Shown: in pieces, positions 1 through 10,088 of the stretch
Numbering within the stretch: the first letter of the stretch is position 1
How the letters are laid out: each line of letters begins with the position of its first letter
Origin: Shewanella sediminis HAW-EB3
GTDB lineage: Bacteria; Pseudomonadota; Gammaproteobacteria; Enterobacterales; Shewanellaceae
DNA length: 64,000 nucleotides
Direction: 5' to 3'
Assembly: GCF_000018025.1 (NCBI RefSeq)
Contig: NC_009831.1
Span: 682,001-746,000, forward strand
Notes under the pieces: model-generated
Databases searched by the model: none
Told to the model about the DNA's origin: nothing
The model's input: only the letters and a program-made list of their open reading frames with translations
Program-made: the position numbers and the translations under genes

Positions 1-999
1 TTGACAGAACCCTTTGTCGATGAAGATGGTGGATTTATTATTCGTACCGCCGCGGAGAGCGCCGGCGAGCAGGAGTTGGTCCAGGATGCCGCTTTTTTAC
101 GTCGTGTTTGGGGAAGGGTGAGTGAGCGTCGTAAACTCAAAGGTGTGTCGCTGCTTTACCAAGACCTGGCACTACCTGTTCGTATCGTGCGTGATTTTGT
201 CGGTACAGAATTAGATCAGATCCAAGTTGATTCGAGTCAGACATTCGAAGAGTTACAGGCATTTTCTGAAGAATTTATGCCTGAGATTGCCGAGAAGATA
301 GAACATTACAACGGCCCGGTTCCCATCTTTGACCTGTATGATGTTGAAAATGAAGTCCAGCGCGCCCTTGGCAGAAAAGTCGAGCTGAAATCCGGTGGTT
401 ATTTGATTATCGATCAAACCGAAGCTATGACCACTGTAGATATCAATACCGGTGCTTTCGTGGGTCACAGAAATCTCGAAGAGACTATCTTCAATACCAA
501 CCTCGAAGCGACACAGGCTATCGCGCGTCAACTCAGGTTGCGTAATCTGGGTGGCATTATCATTATCGACTTCATCGATATGTTGAGATCTGAGCACCAG
601 AAGCGTGTCCTTGCCAGTTTGGAACTTGCCTTGTCCGCCGACAGGGTTAAGACCAATATTAGTGGTTTCTCAGGTCTTGGCTTAGTGGAGATGACGCGTA
701 AACGAACTCGAGAGAGTATAGAGCACGTGCTATGTGGAGAGTGCCCTGCCTGTTATGGCACCGGCAGTTTGAAAACCGTTGAAACAGTCTCTTATGAAAT
801 ATTCAGAGAGATCATTCGATTAGATCGTAGCTACGATGCCGACGAATTCTTAGTCTATTGTGCTCCCGGCGTCTTTAACAGCCTGACGGGGGAAGAGGGA
901 CATTTGGTTGCTGAGTTGGGTGTGTATATAGGAAAACGTGTTCGTTTTCAAAATGAACCTATGTATGCACAAAATAAATTTGATGTGGTAATAATGTAG
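1..999 (+). CDS. rng: Ribonuclease G, 3' part (5' end outside window)
   Basis: Endoribonuclease of the RNase E/G family, which matures the 5' end of 16S rRNA and decays some mRNAs in the cytoplasm. The frame is open from base 1, so the initial TTG is probably an internal codon. The 332 residues correspond to the C-terminal two thirds of a roughly 490-residue family; the S1 domain lies upstream. Visible family features are the DNase I-like catalytic core with VDINTG (about residue 147) and IIIDFIDM (about residue 190), which carry the two metal-binding aspartates, and the zinc-link motif CGECPAC (about residue 243). The stop codon overlaps the GTG start of yhdP by one base, a conserved arrangement in this group that implies one transcript. 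Confidence 0.96.
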   Translation: MTEPFVDEDGGFIIRTAAESAGEQELVQDAAFLRRVWGRVSERRKLKGVSLLYQDLALPVRIVRDFVGTELDQIQVDSSQTFEELQAFSEEFMPEIAEKIEHYNGPVPIFDLYDVENEVQRALGRKVELKSGGYLIIDQTEAMTTVDINTGAFVGHRNLEETIFNTNLEATQAIARQLRLRNLGGIIIIDFIDMLRSEHQKRVLASLELALSADRVKTNISGFSGLGLVEMTRKRTRESIEHVLCGECPACYGTGSLKTVETVSYEIFREIIRLDRSYDADEFLVYCAPGVFNSLTGEEGHLVAELGVYIGKRVRFQNEPMYAQNKFDVVIM

Positions 1000-3900
1000 T
1001 GCCTCGTCAATTCTGTCCCTTTAAGTTTAGCCGTTTCTGCTGGCAAATATTAGCGATTATATTGGTGCTGTTTGCCTTGGCTGTGAGTCTCTTTCGGGGG
1101 CTCTTGCCTCAGCTCGCAGAGGTAAGGCAAGAGCTGGTCAAATATGTCGAAGAGCAGTATCAGGTTCAGGTTAACGTAGGAGAGCTCAACGCCGAGTGGC
1201 AGGCCTTTGGCCCCGCCTTAACGGTAAAAAACTTAGTACTCCCCCCTCAGGAACGCTTGCCTTTTACCCTGATAATTCGTGATGTCCATGTCAAGCTCGA
1301 TTTCTGGGAGAGCTTGATGACGACCAGCCCCCAGATTGAAAATGTTATTTTCGAAGGGGTCCAGGTTGGGCTCGATCTCGATAAACTCAATCAGGCTGGC
1401 CCCTCAACAGTATCTGCAGAAACCGATACCGACTGGCTATATCGTCTACTACTAGAGCAGTTAGAACACTTCTCGATAACGGAGGCCAGCTTACAGTTAC
1501 TCAGCAAGAGTCATGATTTCAGACCTATCTATGTCAAAGACTTGAGATGGCAAAACAGGAACAACAAACATCAGGGCCAGGGAAAACTCTACCTCGATGA
1601 AAAAGCCTCTGAGGTCGAGCAGCTCTCTCTGTCGCTGGAGATTGATGGTAATGGTTTCAGGCCCGATACCCTTAAAGGGCAAGTTTATCTCGCGGCCAGC
1701 TCTTTGGATCTGGGCGAGTGGGCCTCCAGACAGGCGAATCCATATGATGAGAAAAGCAAACTGCCTCTTGAAGGTGTAGTGAATCTGCAGGCCTGGTTGA
1801 GCCTGGGGAATCGGTCGATCGAATCCGGACTCATCCAGTTTGAGCCTAGCTGGCTCGAGTGGCAGTTAAATGAAGAAGTGCAACATTTTGAAATCAAAGG
1901 TGGGCAGTTCGAGTGGCTACCGATTGATAAGGGTTGGCAGTTAAGTAGCAGATCGCTTGAATTTGAAACCAATGATCGACCATGGTCTGAGCTCAACTTT
2001 GTTGCACAGCAACGAGGCGAGCAGCTATCGGCCTATCTGAATCGATTAGACACCAGTACCCTGTTACCCCTGCTACCCTTAGCGCCAAAGGTCGATCTGC
2101 TTGCTCTGAAAACCTGGCAGTCGATAAACCCCCAAGGTTATCTGGATAATATCAAATTCTCTCTTAATGGAGATCTGGGCCCGCAAGTTTCGCTGGATAT
2201 TAATCAGTTGCAATGGCGAAACTTTGAGAGTATCCCGGGCAGTAAAGCATTAGACTTGCAGGTCGCCTGGTATGATGATTCACTCTATTTCAATGCCCCG
2301 GAGCAAGCCTACACCTTAGATTTTAGTACGGCTTTCAAGGCGCCTATCGTGCTAAATGGCGCCGCTTTCGATGCCCGGTTTAATACCCAATATAGTGAAT
2401 TAACGCTTCCTCGCCTTCAATTTAGCAATAAAGATATCGGCATAGACGCTTCCGTGAAAATGGGGTTTGCAGGTGACACTCATCTTGCGCTACTTGCAGA
2501 TGTGAAGATCAATGATGTCGTCGATGTGGGTAATTACTTTCCGCTACATGGTATGGATGCCGGGTTAGTCGACTATCTTGAGGCCGGGCTCGTTGCGGGT
2601 AATACCCAAGATGCTAGAGTGGTATGGCATGGTCCATTAAATCAATACCCATACAAGGATCATTCCGGGATCTTTCAGGCGGCTTTCACCCTGAGTGATG
2701 CTGAGTTCAAGTTTCAGCCCGATTGGCCCGCGGTAACCTCTCTTGAGCTATCCGCTCTGTTTGAGAACGCTCGAATGGATCTCACTATCGATAGCGGTGA
2801 TCTCTTAGATGTCGTCGTCGATGGGGCTCGTATCAGTATTCCTGAATTGGGCGCGCGCTCCCTGCTGGAGATTGATGCCGAGCTGGCAACCCAAGGTGTT
2901 GCAGCGACAGAGGTGATTCAAGCCTCACCACTGGCCGAGTCTGTCGGTTCCACGTTGGCGGTGGTTCAGGTGCAGGGTGACGTTACCGCCACTTTGGATC
3001 TTTCAATTCCTCTTTATGATGGTGAAGAGGAGCAGATCCGTGGCTTAGTGAATCTCGATAACACACCTATATATATCACCGAACCTGGGGTGCAGCTCGA
3101 TGGCGTGACGGGGCAGGTGAGCTTCGTTAACGAGGTGGTGAAGGGTAAAGATATCTCCGCTCTGTTATATCAACAACCAGTTTCATTGACTTTCGATACC
3201 GAGCAGGTACGAGACAATTATGGATTGAATCTGGATCTTAAGGGAGTTTGGCAGCTCGACGAGCTTCCGGCCGAGCTCGATAATCCCTTGATGGATTTCT
3301 ATTCCGGTGAGGTAAACTGGAATGGTGCCATGACACTTATTTTCGATCAGACGGGCTACCGCATTCAGGCTCAGGTCAATAGCGATCTGCTTGGTACCGA
3401 GTTAACGCTTCCTCCACCATTTTCTAAAGCCACAGATGAGAAGCGAAGGCTATCTGCCGAGCTCATCGGTGACAATAAACAGTCCTCGCTGGGGATCAAG
3501 CTGGGCAATCAGATGGAGTTCTGGGGGGGATTCGATCTCGAGTCGGGTGATCAATTAAGCCACTTCGATCTTCTGCTGGGACGCCTGTTTAAACCGGGCG
3601 ATCAACTGAAACGAGACCAGGGGCATCTGCAGTTAGATATTGCTCAAACAGAGTTTTCCCCTTGGTTACCCATTATTACTAGTTTCACCTCGGCAGCCAC
3701 TTCTGAGATTAACCTTGCCCCGATTGTGCCCGAGCCTCAATCAGTGCCTGAAACTGAGGCAGTGTCTGCTCCTGAGTTAAATCCAGGCGAGAAGGCATCG
3801 GTGCAACAAGAACAAACCAGGGGCTTCTTTCCTCCCCTTATCAGCATCGATGCTGATATTGGCGATCTGAATCTGATGGGACAAACCCTCTCTGAATTGA

Positions 3901-5258
3901 CCATGACGGCGGCCCCTTTTGAGGAGTTATGGCGCTTCGAGGCTCAGTCTAAAGAGTTTGATGGAAGGATAGATTTTTACCCGGATTGGTCGACTCAGGG
4001 TCTGAAGATGGTCGCCAAAAAGTTTCATATTGCACCAGCGGTAAAGGAGGAAGCTAAGGCTGATTTTAAGTCCGGTACAGTGCTGAATAATTTGCCGCCA
4101 CTGGCATTAGATGTCGATGACTTTCGTCTATATGGAAAGCCTTTGGGCCACCTGGTACTACAGGGGACGCCCAAAGAGGGGCACTATCAGATACAAACTC
4201 TCTCTTTGACCACGCCCGAGGTGAAACTGAGCGGCAAGGGGGCATGGAAGAACAGCGAGGGCGAAAATGTCACCGAGTTTGACGTGAAGTTAGATGCGAC
4301 AAAATTTGATGCATTATCCTCTATCCTCGATATGGATCCCGGCTTAAAAGATGCGCCGGTTGAAATAGATGCCAATATCTCCTGGCAGGGAGCCCCCTAC
4401 GCGTTCTCTCTCGAGTCGCTCAATGGCAAGATAAACTTCGAGCTGGGGAAAGGGCACCTGTCTGAAGTCAGTGATAAAGGAGCCAGAATTTTCTCGCTAT
4501 TCAGCTTAGATTCCCTGCTAAGAAAACTTTCACTCGATTTCTCCGATGTATTCGGCAAAGGCCTCTATTTTAATTCGTTTACCGGTACTCTGGAGATAGA
4601 TAACGGTGTCATTAAAACCCGTGATACCGAGATGGATGCCGTTGCGGGAAATATGAAGGTCAGAGGTTACACTGACTTAGTTACCGAAAGCCTGAATTAC
4701 GATATTCGCTTCGTACCTCAACTCGCCTCCAGTGTTCCTACGGTTGTACTGCTCACCACAGGCGGTTGGACGCTGGGGATCGGGGCTTTTGCCCTGACGA
4801 AAGTGCTCGAACCTGTCATCGAGGTGATCACCGAGCTAAGGTTCAGGCTGACGGGAACCATGTCAGAGCCTAAACTCGAAGAGTTAGAGCGCAAGAGTAA
4901 AGAGATCGAGATCCCCGAGTCTGCACTGCCTCGCACTAAAGAGGGTCAGCCTGATAATAAACAGCCTGCTAAAAAGGGGGCCGAGACTCAAGGGGTTGAG
5001 AAGCAAGAAGAGAAGAGTCAAGGAGCCGATTCTCGGGAGTCCTCTGCTCCTGCTAAAATTAACGAATCCGGAGTCGAAATTCTTGCACCAAAAGTGATTG
5101 AGATGCCAGACTTTAGGGAGACCAACTCTTATCCCCCAGCCAGCAATGAAGATAAGATCAGCCCACCGAAGGAAGCAATAGATGCAGATCAGCCTGTTAC
5201 AGTGCCAAAGCAGTCGAGATATAGCCCAAAACCTGCAGTTTATCGAGTCGCAGCTTAG
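999..5258 (+). CDS. yhdP: YhdP family AsmA-like envelope protein (DUF3971)
   Basis: Very large (1419 residues) inner-membrane-anchored periplasmic protein of the AsmA-like/YhdP family. In E. coli YhdP helps move phospholipids to the outer membrane and maintain the permeability barrier. Residues about 13-35 form one N-terminal transmembrane anchor. The rest is beta-rich repeat-like sequence, with the conserved AsmA-like C-terminal region near residues 1100-1300. It ends in a Lys/Glu/Pro-rich tail of about 110 residues that looks disordered. GTG start, overlapping the rng stop by one base. Its last 77 bases overlap the start of the nitrilase gene, so the tail and the nitrilase N-terminus share DNA in different frames. 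Confidence 0.93.
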   Translation: MPRQFCPFKFSRFCWQILAIILVLFALAVSLFRGLLPQLAEVRQELVKYVEEQYQVQVNVGELNAEWQAFGPALTVKNLVLPPQERLPFTLIIRDVHVKLDFWESLMTTSPQIENVIFEGVQVGLDLDKLNQAGPSTVSAETDTDWLYRLLLEQLEHFSITEASLQLLSKSHDFRPIYVKDLRWQNRNNKHQGQGKLYLDEKASEVEQLSLSLEIDGNGFRPDTLKGQVYLAASSLDLGEWASRQANPYDEKSKLPLEGVVNLQAWLSLGNRSIESGLIQFEPSWLEWQLNEEVQHFEIKGGQFEWLPIDKGWQLSSRSLEFETNDRPWSELNFVAQQRGEQLSAYLNRLDTSTLLPLLPLAPKVDLLALKTWQSINPQGYLDNIKFSLNGDLGPQVSLDINQLQWRNFESIPGSKALDLQVAWYDDSLYFNAPEQAYTLDFSTAFKAPIVLNGAAFDARFNTQYSELTLPRLQFSNKDIGIDASVKMGFAGDTHLALLADVKINDVVDVGNYFPLHGMDAGLVDYLEAGLVAGNTQDARVVWHGPLNQYPYKDHSGIFQAAFTLSDAEFKFQPDWPAVTSLELSALFENARMDLTIDSGDLLDVVVDGARISIPELGARSLLEIDAELATQGVAATEVIQASPLAESVGSTLAVVQVQGDVTATLDLSIPLYDGEEEQIRGLVNLDNTPIYITEPGVQLDGVTGQVSFVNEVVKGKDISALLYQQPVSLTFDTEQVRDNYGLNLDLKGVWQLDELPAELDNPLMDFYSGEVNWNGAMTLIFDQTGYRIQAQVNSDLLGTELTLPPPFSKATDEKRRLSAELIGDNKQSSLGIKLGNQMEFWGGFDLESGDQLSHFDLLLGRLFKPGDQLKRDQGHLQLDIAQTEFSPWLPIITSFTSAATSEINLAPIVPEPQSVPETEAVSAPELNPGEKASVQQEQTRGFFPPLISIDADIGDLNLMGQTLSELTMTAAPFEELWRFEAQSKEFDGRIDFYPDWSTQGLKMVAKKFHIAPAVKEEAKADFKSGTVLNNLPPLALDVDDFRLYGKPLGHLVLQGTPKEGHYQIQTLSLTTPEVKLSGKGAWKNSEGENVTEFDVKLDATKFDALSSILDMDPGLKDAPVEIDANISWQGAPYAFSLESLNGKINFELGKGHLSEVSDKGARIFSLFSLDSLLRKLSLDFSDVFGKGLYFNSFTGTLEIDNGVIKTRDTEMDAVAGNMKVRGYTDLVTESLNYDIRFVPQLASSVPTVVLLTTGGWTLGIGAFALTKVLEPVIEVITELRFRLTGTMSEPKLEELERKSKEIEIPESALPRTKEGQPDNKQPAKKGAETQGVEKQEEKSQGADSRESSAPAKINESGVEILAPKVIEMPDFRETNSYPPASNEDKISPPKEAIDADQPVTVPKQSRYSPKPAVYRVAA

Positions 5259-6027
5259 TCTTCTGCCCAGAGTGTCGGGTGAGGAGCAACTGGTCGTGTT
5301 ACCCGAGTGCTGCTTACTGTTTGGTGGCCATGAGAGTCAGCAAGGAGAGTATGCACTTAATTCTTGCTCAGAAGAGAACCCGCTAAAAACAGCGATGTCG
5401 GATCTGGCCAGAAAATTTGATGTCTACCTTGTCGCCGGTACTATCCCTGTGCTTGCAGACGATAAGCGGGTTTATAGCCGTACTTATCTGTTCGACTGTG
5501 CGGGTAAAGTCCTGGGTGAATACGATAAGCTGCATCTGTTCGATGTCGATGTTTCCGACGGCACCAAGGAGTATCGTGAGAGCGATACTTTCTGTCCCGG
5601 TGAGAAAATTAGTGTAATCGATACTCCCTTTGGTAAGTTAGGATTAGCAATATGTTACGATCTGCGCTTTCCGGATCTGTTTAGGGCGATGAGACTGGCC
5701 GGAGCCGAGATAATCGCCCTACCAGCCGCCTTTACTAAGGTGACTGGCGCCGCACATTGGCAGCCCTTGATTCAGGCCCGGGCGATAGAGACACAATGCT
5801 TTATTTTAGCCGCCGCTCAATGGGGGCAACATAACAAAGGCAGCCGGGAAACTTGGGGGCAGAGTATGATAGTCGATCCCTGGGGACGGATTAAGGCGGA
5901 AAAAATGACAGGTTGTGGCTGGGTTCAAGCGTCACTGGACAAGAGTGAACTTGCACAAATCAGACAACAGATGCCGGTAGAGCAGCATAACCGGTTTTCA
6001 CCGCCACAATTACAACAAATTAAATAA
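5182..6027 (+). CDS. Carbon-nitrogen hydrolase (nitrilase superfamily, Nit-type amidase)
   Basis: 281-residue member of the nitrilase superfamily, closest in layout to the Nit1/Nit2 branch that includes deaminated-glutathione amidase. The complete Glu-Lys-Cys triad is visible: E42 in LPECC, K116 in EYDKLHLFD and C158 in LAICYDLRFP. The ATG at 5182 gives MQISLLQCQ, the normal N-terminal beta strand of the family, so this start is preferred even though it lies 77 bases inside yhdP. No better downstream start leaves E42 in place. It follows yhdP and precedes tldD on the same strand. The substrate is inferred from family only; repair of deaminated glutathione is a reasonable guess. Confidence 0.92.
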   Translation: MQISLLQCQSSRDIAQNLQFIESQLSLLPRVSGEEQLVVLPECCLLFGGHESQQGEYALNSCSEENPLKTAMSDLARKFDVYLVAGTIPVLADDKRVYSRTYLFDCAGKVLGEYDKLHLFDVDVSDGTKEYRESDTFCPGEKISVIDTPFGKLGLAICYDLRFPDLFRAMRLAGAEIIALPAAFTKVTGAAHWQPLIQARAIETQCFILAAAQWGQHNKGSRETWGQSMIVDPWGRIKAEKMTGCGWVQASLDKSELAQIRQQMPVEQHNRFSPPQLQQIK

Positions 6028-6109
6028 GATCTTAGGGCCAGATTCCTGAGAGATTTTTATAAAGATTAAGCGTGATTAAGCTCAAATGAGCAAGAAGAGA
6101 GAACTATTA

Positions 6110-7558
6110 ATGCCATTTTTAACTCAAGTAGAAGCAAGCTTACTGCAAGATGGACAGTCACTGAATGATCTACAGGGCTACCTTAATTCCATTCATCAGC
6201 ATAATGTCGATTTTTCCGATCTCTATTTTCAGGGAAGCCGCCATGAATCTTGGGTATTAGAAGATGGCATAGTAAAAGAGGGTAGTTTCCACATCGAACG
6301 TGGCGTCGGCGTGCGTGCCATTACCGGTGAAAAAACCGGGTTTGCCTATGCCGATGAGATAACCCCAGCGGCGCTCAAAGCCTCTGCCGAAGCGGCGCGT
6401 AGCATTGCCGTTGCAGGCAAGAGCGAAACGGTACAAGCCTGGAAGCAACAAGAGGTGAAAGCGCTCTACCAGAGTGCAGATCCGATTGCGGCGATGGAAG
6501 AGGTGAAAAAGATAGCGCTGCTGAAAGAGGCGGATGCTTATATACGTAGCCTCGATAGCCGTATCATTCAAGTGGTTATCAGCCTCTCAGGTGTCCATGA
6601 AGAGATATTGATTGCGGCGAGTGATGGCACGCTTGCCGCCGATATTCGCCCTCTTGTGCGATTCAACTGTAGTGTGATCTTAGAAGAAAATGATAAGCGT
6701 GAGCGTGGCGCCAGTGGTGGTGGTGGACGCCATGGTTATGAAGTCTTGATGGATAACGATGATACCGGCTTGCCTGCTTGTTTCTCTTTTGCCCGTGAAG
6801 CGGTCCGTCAGGCATCGGTAAATCTACATGCAATCGATGCCCCTGCCGGACAGATGCCGGTTGTTCTCGGTGCTGGATGGCCCGGAGTCTTGCTCCATGA
6901 GGCCGTGGGTCACGGACTGGAGGCTGACTTTAACCGTAAAGGGAGCAGTGCATTCAGTGGGCTCGTCGGTCAGCAGGTTGCCTCAAAATTAGTCACCGTC
7001 GTCGATGATGGCTCCATACCAAACCGTCGCGGCTCTCTGAGCATCGATGACGAAGGCGTTGCAACCCAAAAGACGGTCTTGATTGAAGATGGGATCTTAA
7101 AGGGCTATATGCAAGATAAGCTCAATGCACGCTTGATGGGTGAATTGCCCACAGGTAACGGACGCCGGGAATCCTATGCGCACCTGCCTATGCCAAGAAT
7201 GACCAACACCTATATGGAAGCGGGAGAGAGTGATCCTCAAGACATTATTAAGTCGGTAAAGAAGGGGGTCTATGCGCCTAACTTCGGAGGAGGGCAGGTG
7301 GATATTACCTCGGGCAAGTTTGTCTTCTCTGCATCTGAAGCTTACCTGATTGAAAATGGTGAAGTGACTCAGGCGATTAAGGGAGCAACCCTGATAGGAA
7401 ATGGACCAGAGGCTATGGGGCAGATCTCTATGGTGGGTAACGATCTGGCATTAGATCAAGGTGTCGGTGTCTGTGGTAAAGATGGTCAGAGCGTTCCGGT
7501 TGGTGTAGGTCAACCCTCATTGAAGCTCGATAGCCTGACGGTAGGTGGAACCGCTTAA
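6110..7558 (+). CDS. tldD: Metalloprotease subunit TldD
   Basis: 482-residue TldD, the catalytic subunit of the TldD/TldE(PmbA) heterodimeric zinc protease that degrades unfolded peptides and, in other bacteria, processes microcins or CcdA. The metal-binding motif HEAVGH lies at about residues 263-268, in the conserved context [11 protein letters not shown]. The length matches E. coli TldD (481). The in-frame ATG at 6086 has no ribosome-binding site, while ATG 6110 follows AAGAGAG at good spacing and gives the expected N-terminus. Its partner pmbA lies about 8.6 kb downstream, separated by the efflux operon and the lipoprotein gene. Confidence 0.96.
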   Translation: MPFLTQVEASLLQDGQSLNDLQGYLNSIHQHNVDFSDLYFQGSRHESWVLEDGIVKEGSFHIERGVGVRAITGEKTGFAYADEITPAALKASAEAARSIAVAGKSETVQAWKQQEVKALYQSADPIAAMEEVKKIALLKEADAYIRSLDSRIIQVVISLSGVHEEILIAASDGTLAADIRPLVRFNCSVILEENDKRERGASGGGGRHGYEVLMDNDDTGLPACFSFAREAVRQASVNLHAIDAPAGQMPVVLGAGWPGVLLHEAVGHGLEADFNRKGSSAFSGLVGQQVASKLVTVVDDGSIPNRRGSLSIDDEGVATQKTVLIEDGILKGYMQDKLNARLMGELPTGNGRRESYAHLPMPRMTNTYMEAGESDPQDIIKSVKKGVYAPNFGGGQVDITSGKFVFSASEAYLIENGEVTQAIKGATLIGNGPEAMGQISMVGNDLALDQGVGVCGKDGQSVPVGVGQPSLKLDSLTVGGTA

Positions 7559-7648
7559 TCTTTCTCACTATGTAAGTGCCAGGTTGTAGCTTTTAGGATC
7601 TGGCTCCTACTCTTGCTGTGCAAAAAATGTTAACATTCGGCATGGAAT

Positions 7649-7666
7649 TTAGAGTAAACACTCTAG
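7649..7666. promoter_or_regulatory. 18-bp palindrome upstream of the tolC-like operon (putative operator)
   Basis: TTAGAGTAAACACTCTAG is a near-perfect inverted repeat (7-bp arms, 4-bp centre) that ends about 21 bases before the ATG at 7688. It overlaps a second small inverted repeat (CACTC-taggtc-GAGTG, 7659-7674). The same motif occurs three times at 35222-35277. A repressor of TetR or similar type is inferred; no regulator gene for it lies nearby. Confidence 0.6.
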
Positions 7667-7687
7667 GTCGAGTGTAGAGGAAAGGGG

Positions 7688-9109
7688 ATGAAGTTTTCAC
7701 ATATAGCCTTATTGTCGTTAGCGGCACTAGGGCCTTTCACGGCTGGGGCGAAAGAGATGGGGTTCTCTCAAGCTTGGCAACAGCTGTTAACGGTAAGCGA
7801 TAAGTTGCAAGCCGGTGCTCAGGAAGTTAACCGCGCCGAGGCCGAGCATGAAGCCGGAAAGGATCTTTATCTTCCCTCAATTAGTCTCAACGGAAGCTAT
7901 ACACGACTCGAAAAGCCGATCGAGTTAGATCTTAACGATCTTAACCCTCTCGCCTCTATGGATCCCAGCACACTCCCGCCGTCTATCGGTGGTGCCCTTG
8001 CCGGTATACCAAGCTCTATGTTTGTCACCCAATTTACCGAACAAGATATCTTTCGTTCCAGTCTCCAGGCGATGTGGCCTATCTATACGGGAGGCAAGAT
8101 CTCTGCGGCTCAGGGGATCCATGCCGCACATGTGATAGAAAAGGAGCAGCAGTTACAGCTCTCTACCCGTGATCTCTTTATTCAACTGGTGGATCGCTAC
8201 TATGGCGTTGCGGTGACTCAGTCATTAGCGCAGACCCGTGGTGAATTAGTCTCCTCCCTCGAAGAGCATGCCAGTCATGCACAGAAACTCGAAGAGCAGG
8301 GACAGATAGCGAAAGTCGAACGGCTCAATGCGCAAGTTGCACTGGAAAATGCCAAGGTGAACTTTGCCAGTGCCGTGCGTCAAGCTGAAATGGCAGTTAT
8401 CGCCCTATCACGTATGCTCCATGAACATGAAGTGGATACCACATCCGCGCTGTTTATGCTCGCCGACGCCCCCTCTCTGCCGCACCTGAGTCAACTGACT
8501 CTGGTTCAACATCCTGCGCTGAAACTGCTCGAAGCGAAAGAGGAGCAGGCCAATGGATTGATCGACCTGGAAAAAGGTAAGTATCACCCTACGGTATTTC
8601 TCTATGGTAATTACACCCTGTATGAAGACGATAGCCTGTTTTCTAAGATGGAGCCTGATTGGATGCTGGGCGTCGGAGTTAAAGTGCCGTTACTGAGTCG
8701 AGACGGACGCAGTGGCAAGGTACAGGCGGCTAAGAGTGCATTGCTTCAGGCAAGATATACCAAGGCACAGACCCGGCAAGATCTCAGCCTGCTACTGGAT
8801 CAAAGTTACCGTCAGCTGTTACAAGCCCAAGAGGAGGTATTATCGCTGGAGACCTCTCTTAGTTTGGCACAAGAGAATAAGCGCCTGAGAGACCTGGCTT
8901 TTCGTCAGGGGCTATCGACCTCGATCGAAAAGGTCGATGCAGAACTGAAGCTTACTGCGGTAGAAACACAGCAGCTGGGTGCTAAATATCGTTATATTCA
9001 GGCGTATGCCAGACTCATGGCCATCAGTGGCCAATTGGAAGAATTTTTAGGTCGCAGCGTTAGTCATCATACTAATGTCGCGATGCAGGAGAGTAACAAT
9101 GCAGGCTAA
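7688..9109 (+). CDS. TolC-like outer-membrane efflux protein
   Basis: 473-residue outer-membrane factor of the TolC family, forming the trimeric exit duct of a tripartite pump. An N-terminal signal peptide (about residues 1-21, cleavage near TAGA-KEMG) is followed by two long coiled-coil repeats typical of the family, with Ala/Gln/Glu-rich heptads near residues 180-250 and 370-450. The ATG is preceded by AGAGGAAAGGGG. It is the first gene of a four-gene operon (TolC-like, HlyD-like, two ABC-2 permeases) and sits right after the palindromic operator at 7649. Its 3' end overlaps hlyD by 11 bases, suggesting translational coupling. Confidence 0.93.
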   Translation: MKFSHIALLSLAALGPFTAGAKEMGFSQAWQQLLTVSDKLQAGAQEVNRAEAEHEAGKDLYLPSISLNGSYTRLEKPIELDLNDLNPLASMDPSTLPPSIGGALAGIPSSMFVTQFTEQDIFRSSLQAMWPIYTGGKISAAQGIHAAHVIEKEQQLQLSTRDLFIQLVDRYYGVAVTQSLAQTRGELVSSLEEHASHAQKLEEQGQIAKVERLNAQVALENAKVNFASAVRQAEMAVIALSRMLHEHEVDTTSALFMLADAPSLPHLSQLTLVQHPALKLLEAKEEQANGLIDLEKGKYHPTVFLYGNYTLYEDDSLFSKMEPDWMLGVGVKVPLLSRDGRSGKVQAAKSALLQARYTKAQTRQDLSLLLDQSYRQLLQAQEEVLSLETSLSLAQENKRLRDLAFRQGLSTSIEKVDAELKLTAVETQQLGAKYRYIQAYARLMAISGQLEEFLGRSVSHHTNVAMQESNNAG

Positions 9110-10070
9110 TCGTATTATTGGGGTTGTGGCAATTATTGGCCTGGTTGGAGCGTTAGGGTACGGCTTAAAACTGGCCTATACACCTCAGGATGAACGCATA
9201 CAGGGTCAGATTGAGGCGAGAGAATACAATATCTCCTCAAAGGTACCGGGTAGGGTCGAGCAGGTGTTAGTGCGTCGTGGGGATAAAGTTGAAGCGGGCG
9301 ATCTGTTATTTGCCATCGACAGTCCCGAGTTGAGTGCAAAGTTAATGCAGGCCGAAGGTGGCAGAGATGCGGCTCAGGCGATGCAGCTTGAAGCCGATAC
9401 CGGTGCCCGAAAGCAGCAGGTGATGGCGTCGAAAGAGCAGTGGCTGAAGGCGAAAGCGGCGGCCACACTGGCCAAGACCACATACGACCGCGTCGAAGTT
9501 CTGTTTGTCGAAGGTGTGCTGGCAAGACAGAAACGCGATGAGGCGTTCACTCAATGGCAAGCTGCCAAGTATACGGAACAAGCTGCCCTGGCCATGTATG
9601 AGATGGCAAATGAAGGTGCGCGTGAAGAGACAAAAGCTGCCGCTGCAGGTAATGCCCGCATGGCGGAAGGTGCGGTGAATGAGGTCAGTGCAATATTGGC
9701 CGATAGCCAGATGCGCGCCCCTAAGTCAGGTGAGATAAGCGAAGTGCTGCTACAGCCTGGTGAACTCGCGCCAAGTGGATTCCCAGTGGTAAGTATCATC
9801 GATATGGATGATGCCTGGGCCGTGTTTCAGGTGCGTGAAGATCAGCTAAAAGAGTTTAAGATGGGTCAAAAACATCTCATCTTTATCCCGGCCCTCGGAG
9901 GAGAGTACGAATTCTCGGTAACTCATATCAGTGTGATGGGAGAGTTCGCCACCTGGCGTGCCACCGAGAGCGGCCATGATTTCGATATGCGCACCTTCGA
10001 GATGGAGCTTCGTCCCGTGAAGACGATTCCCGATCTCAGAGTCGGCATGACTACCTTGATGGCGCAATAA
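9099..10070 (+). CDS. HlyD/EmrA-type periplasmic adaptor protein
   Basis: 323-residue membrane fusion protein linking inner-membrane permeases to the TolC-like duct. One N-terminal transmembrane segment (about residues 4-22) is followed by a biotinyl-lipoyl-like half motif (SSKVPGRVEQVLVRRGDKV), a coiled-coil hairpin (about 85-190) and the second lipoyl half (MRAPKSGEISEVLLQPGE). ATG 9099 is chosen over the in-frame ATG at 9075 because AGGAGAG sits just before it and the membrane anchor then starts properly. It overlaps the previous gene by 11 bases and is followed after 6-18 bases by the first permease. Confidence 0.93.
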   Translation: MQANRIIGVVAIIGLVGALGYGLKLAYTPQDERIQGQIEAREYNISSKVPGRVEQVLVRRGDKVEAGDLLFAIDSPELSAKLMQAEGGRDAAQAMQLEADTGARKQQVMASKEQWLKAKAAATLAKTTYDRVEVLFVEGVLARQKRDEAFTQWQAAKYTEQAALAMYEMANEGAREETKAAAAGNARMAEGAVNEVSAILADSQMRAPKSGEISEVLLQPGELAPSGFPVVSIIDMDDAWAVFQVREDQLKEFKMGQKHLIFIPALGGEYEFSVTHISVMGEFATWRATESGHDFDMRTFEMELRPVKTIPDLRVGMTTLMAQ

Positions 10071-10088
10071 CCCAAAGTGTTAGTTTCA

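Noticed and set aside
253..597. 114-codon minus-strand frame in rng
   Set aside because: Antisense shadow of the well-supported RNase G frame.
5417..5617. 66-codon frame inside the nitrilase gene
   Set aside because: Shadow of the nitrilase reading frame, without its own start signal.
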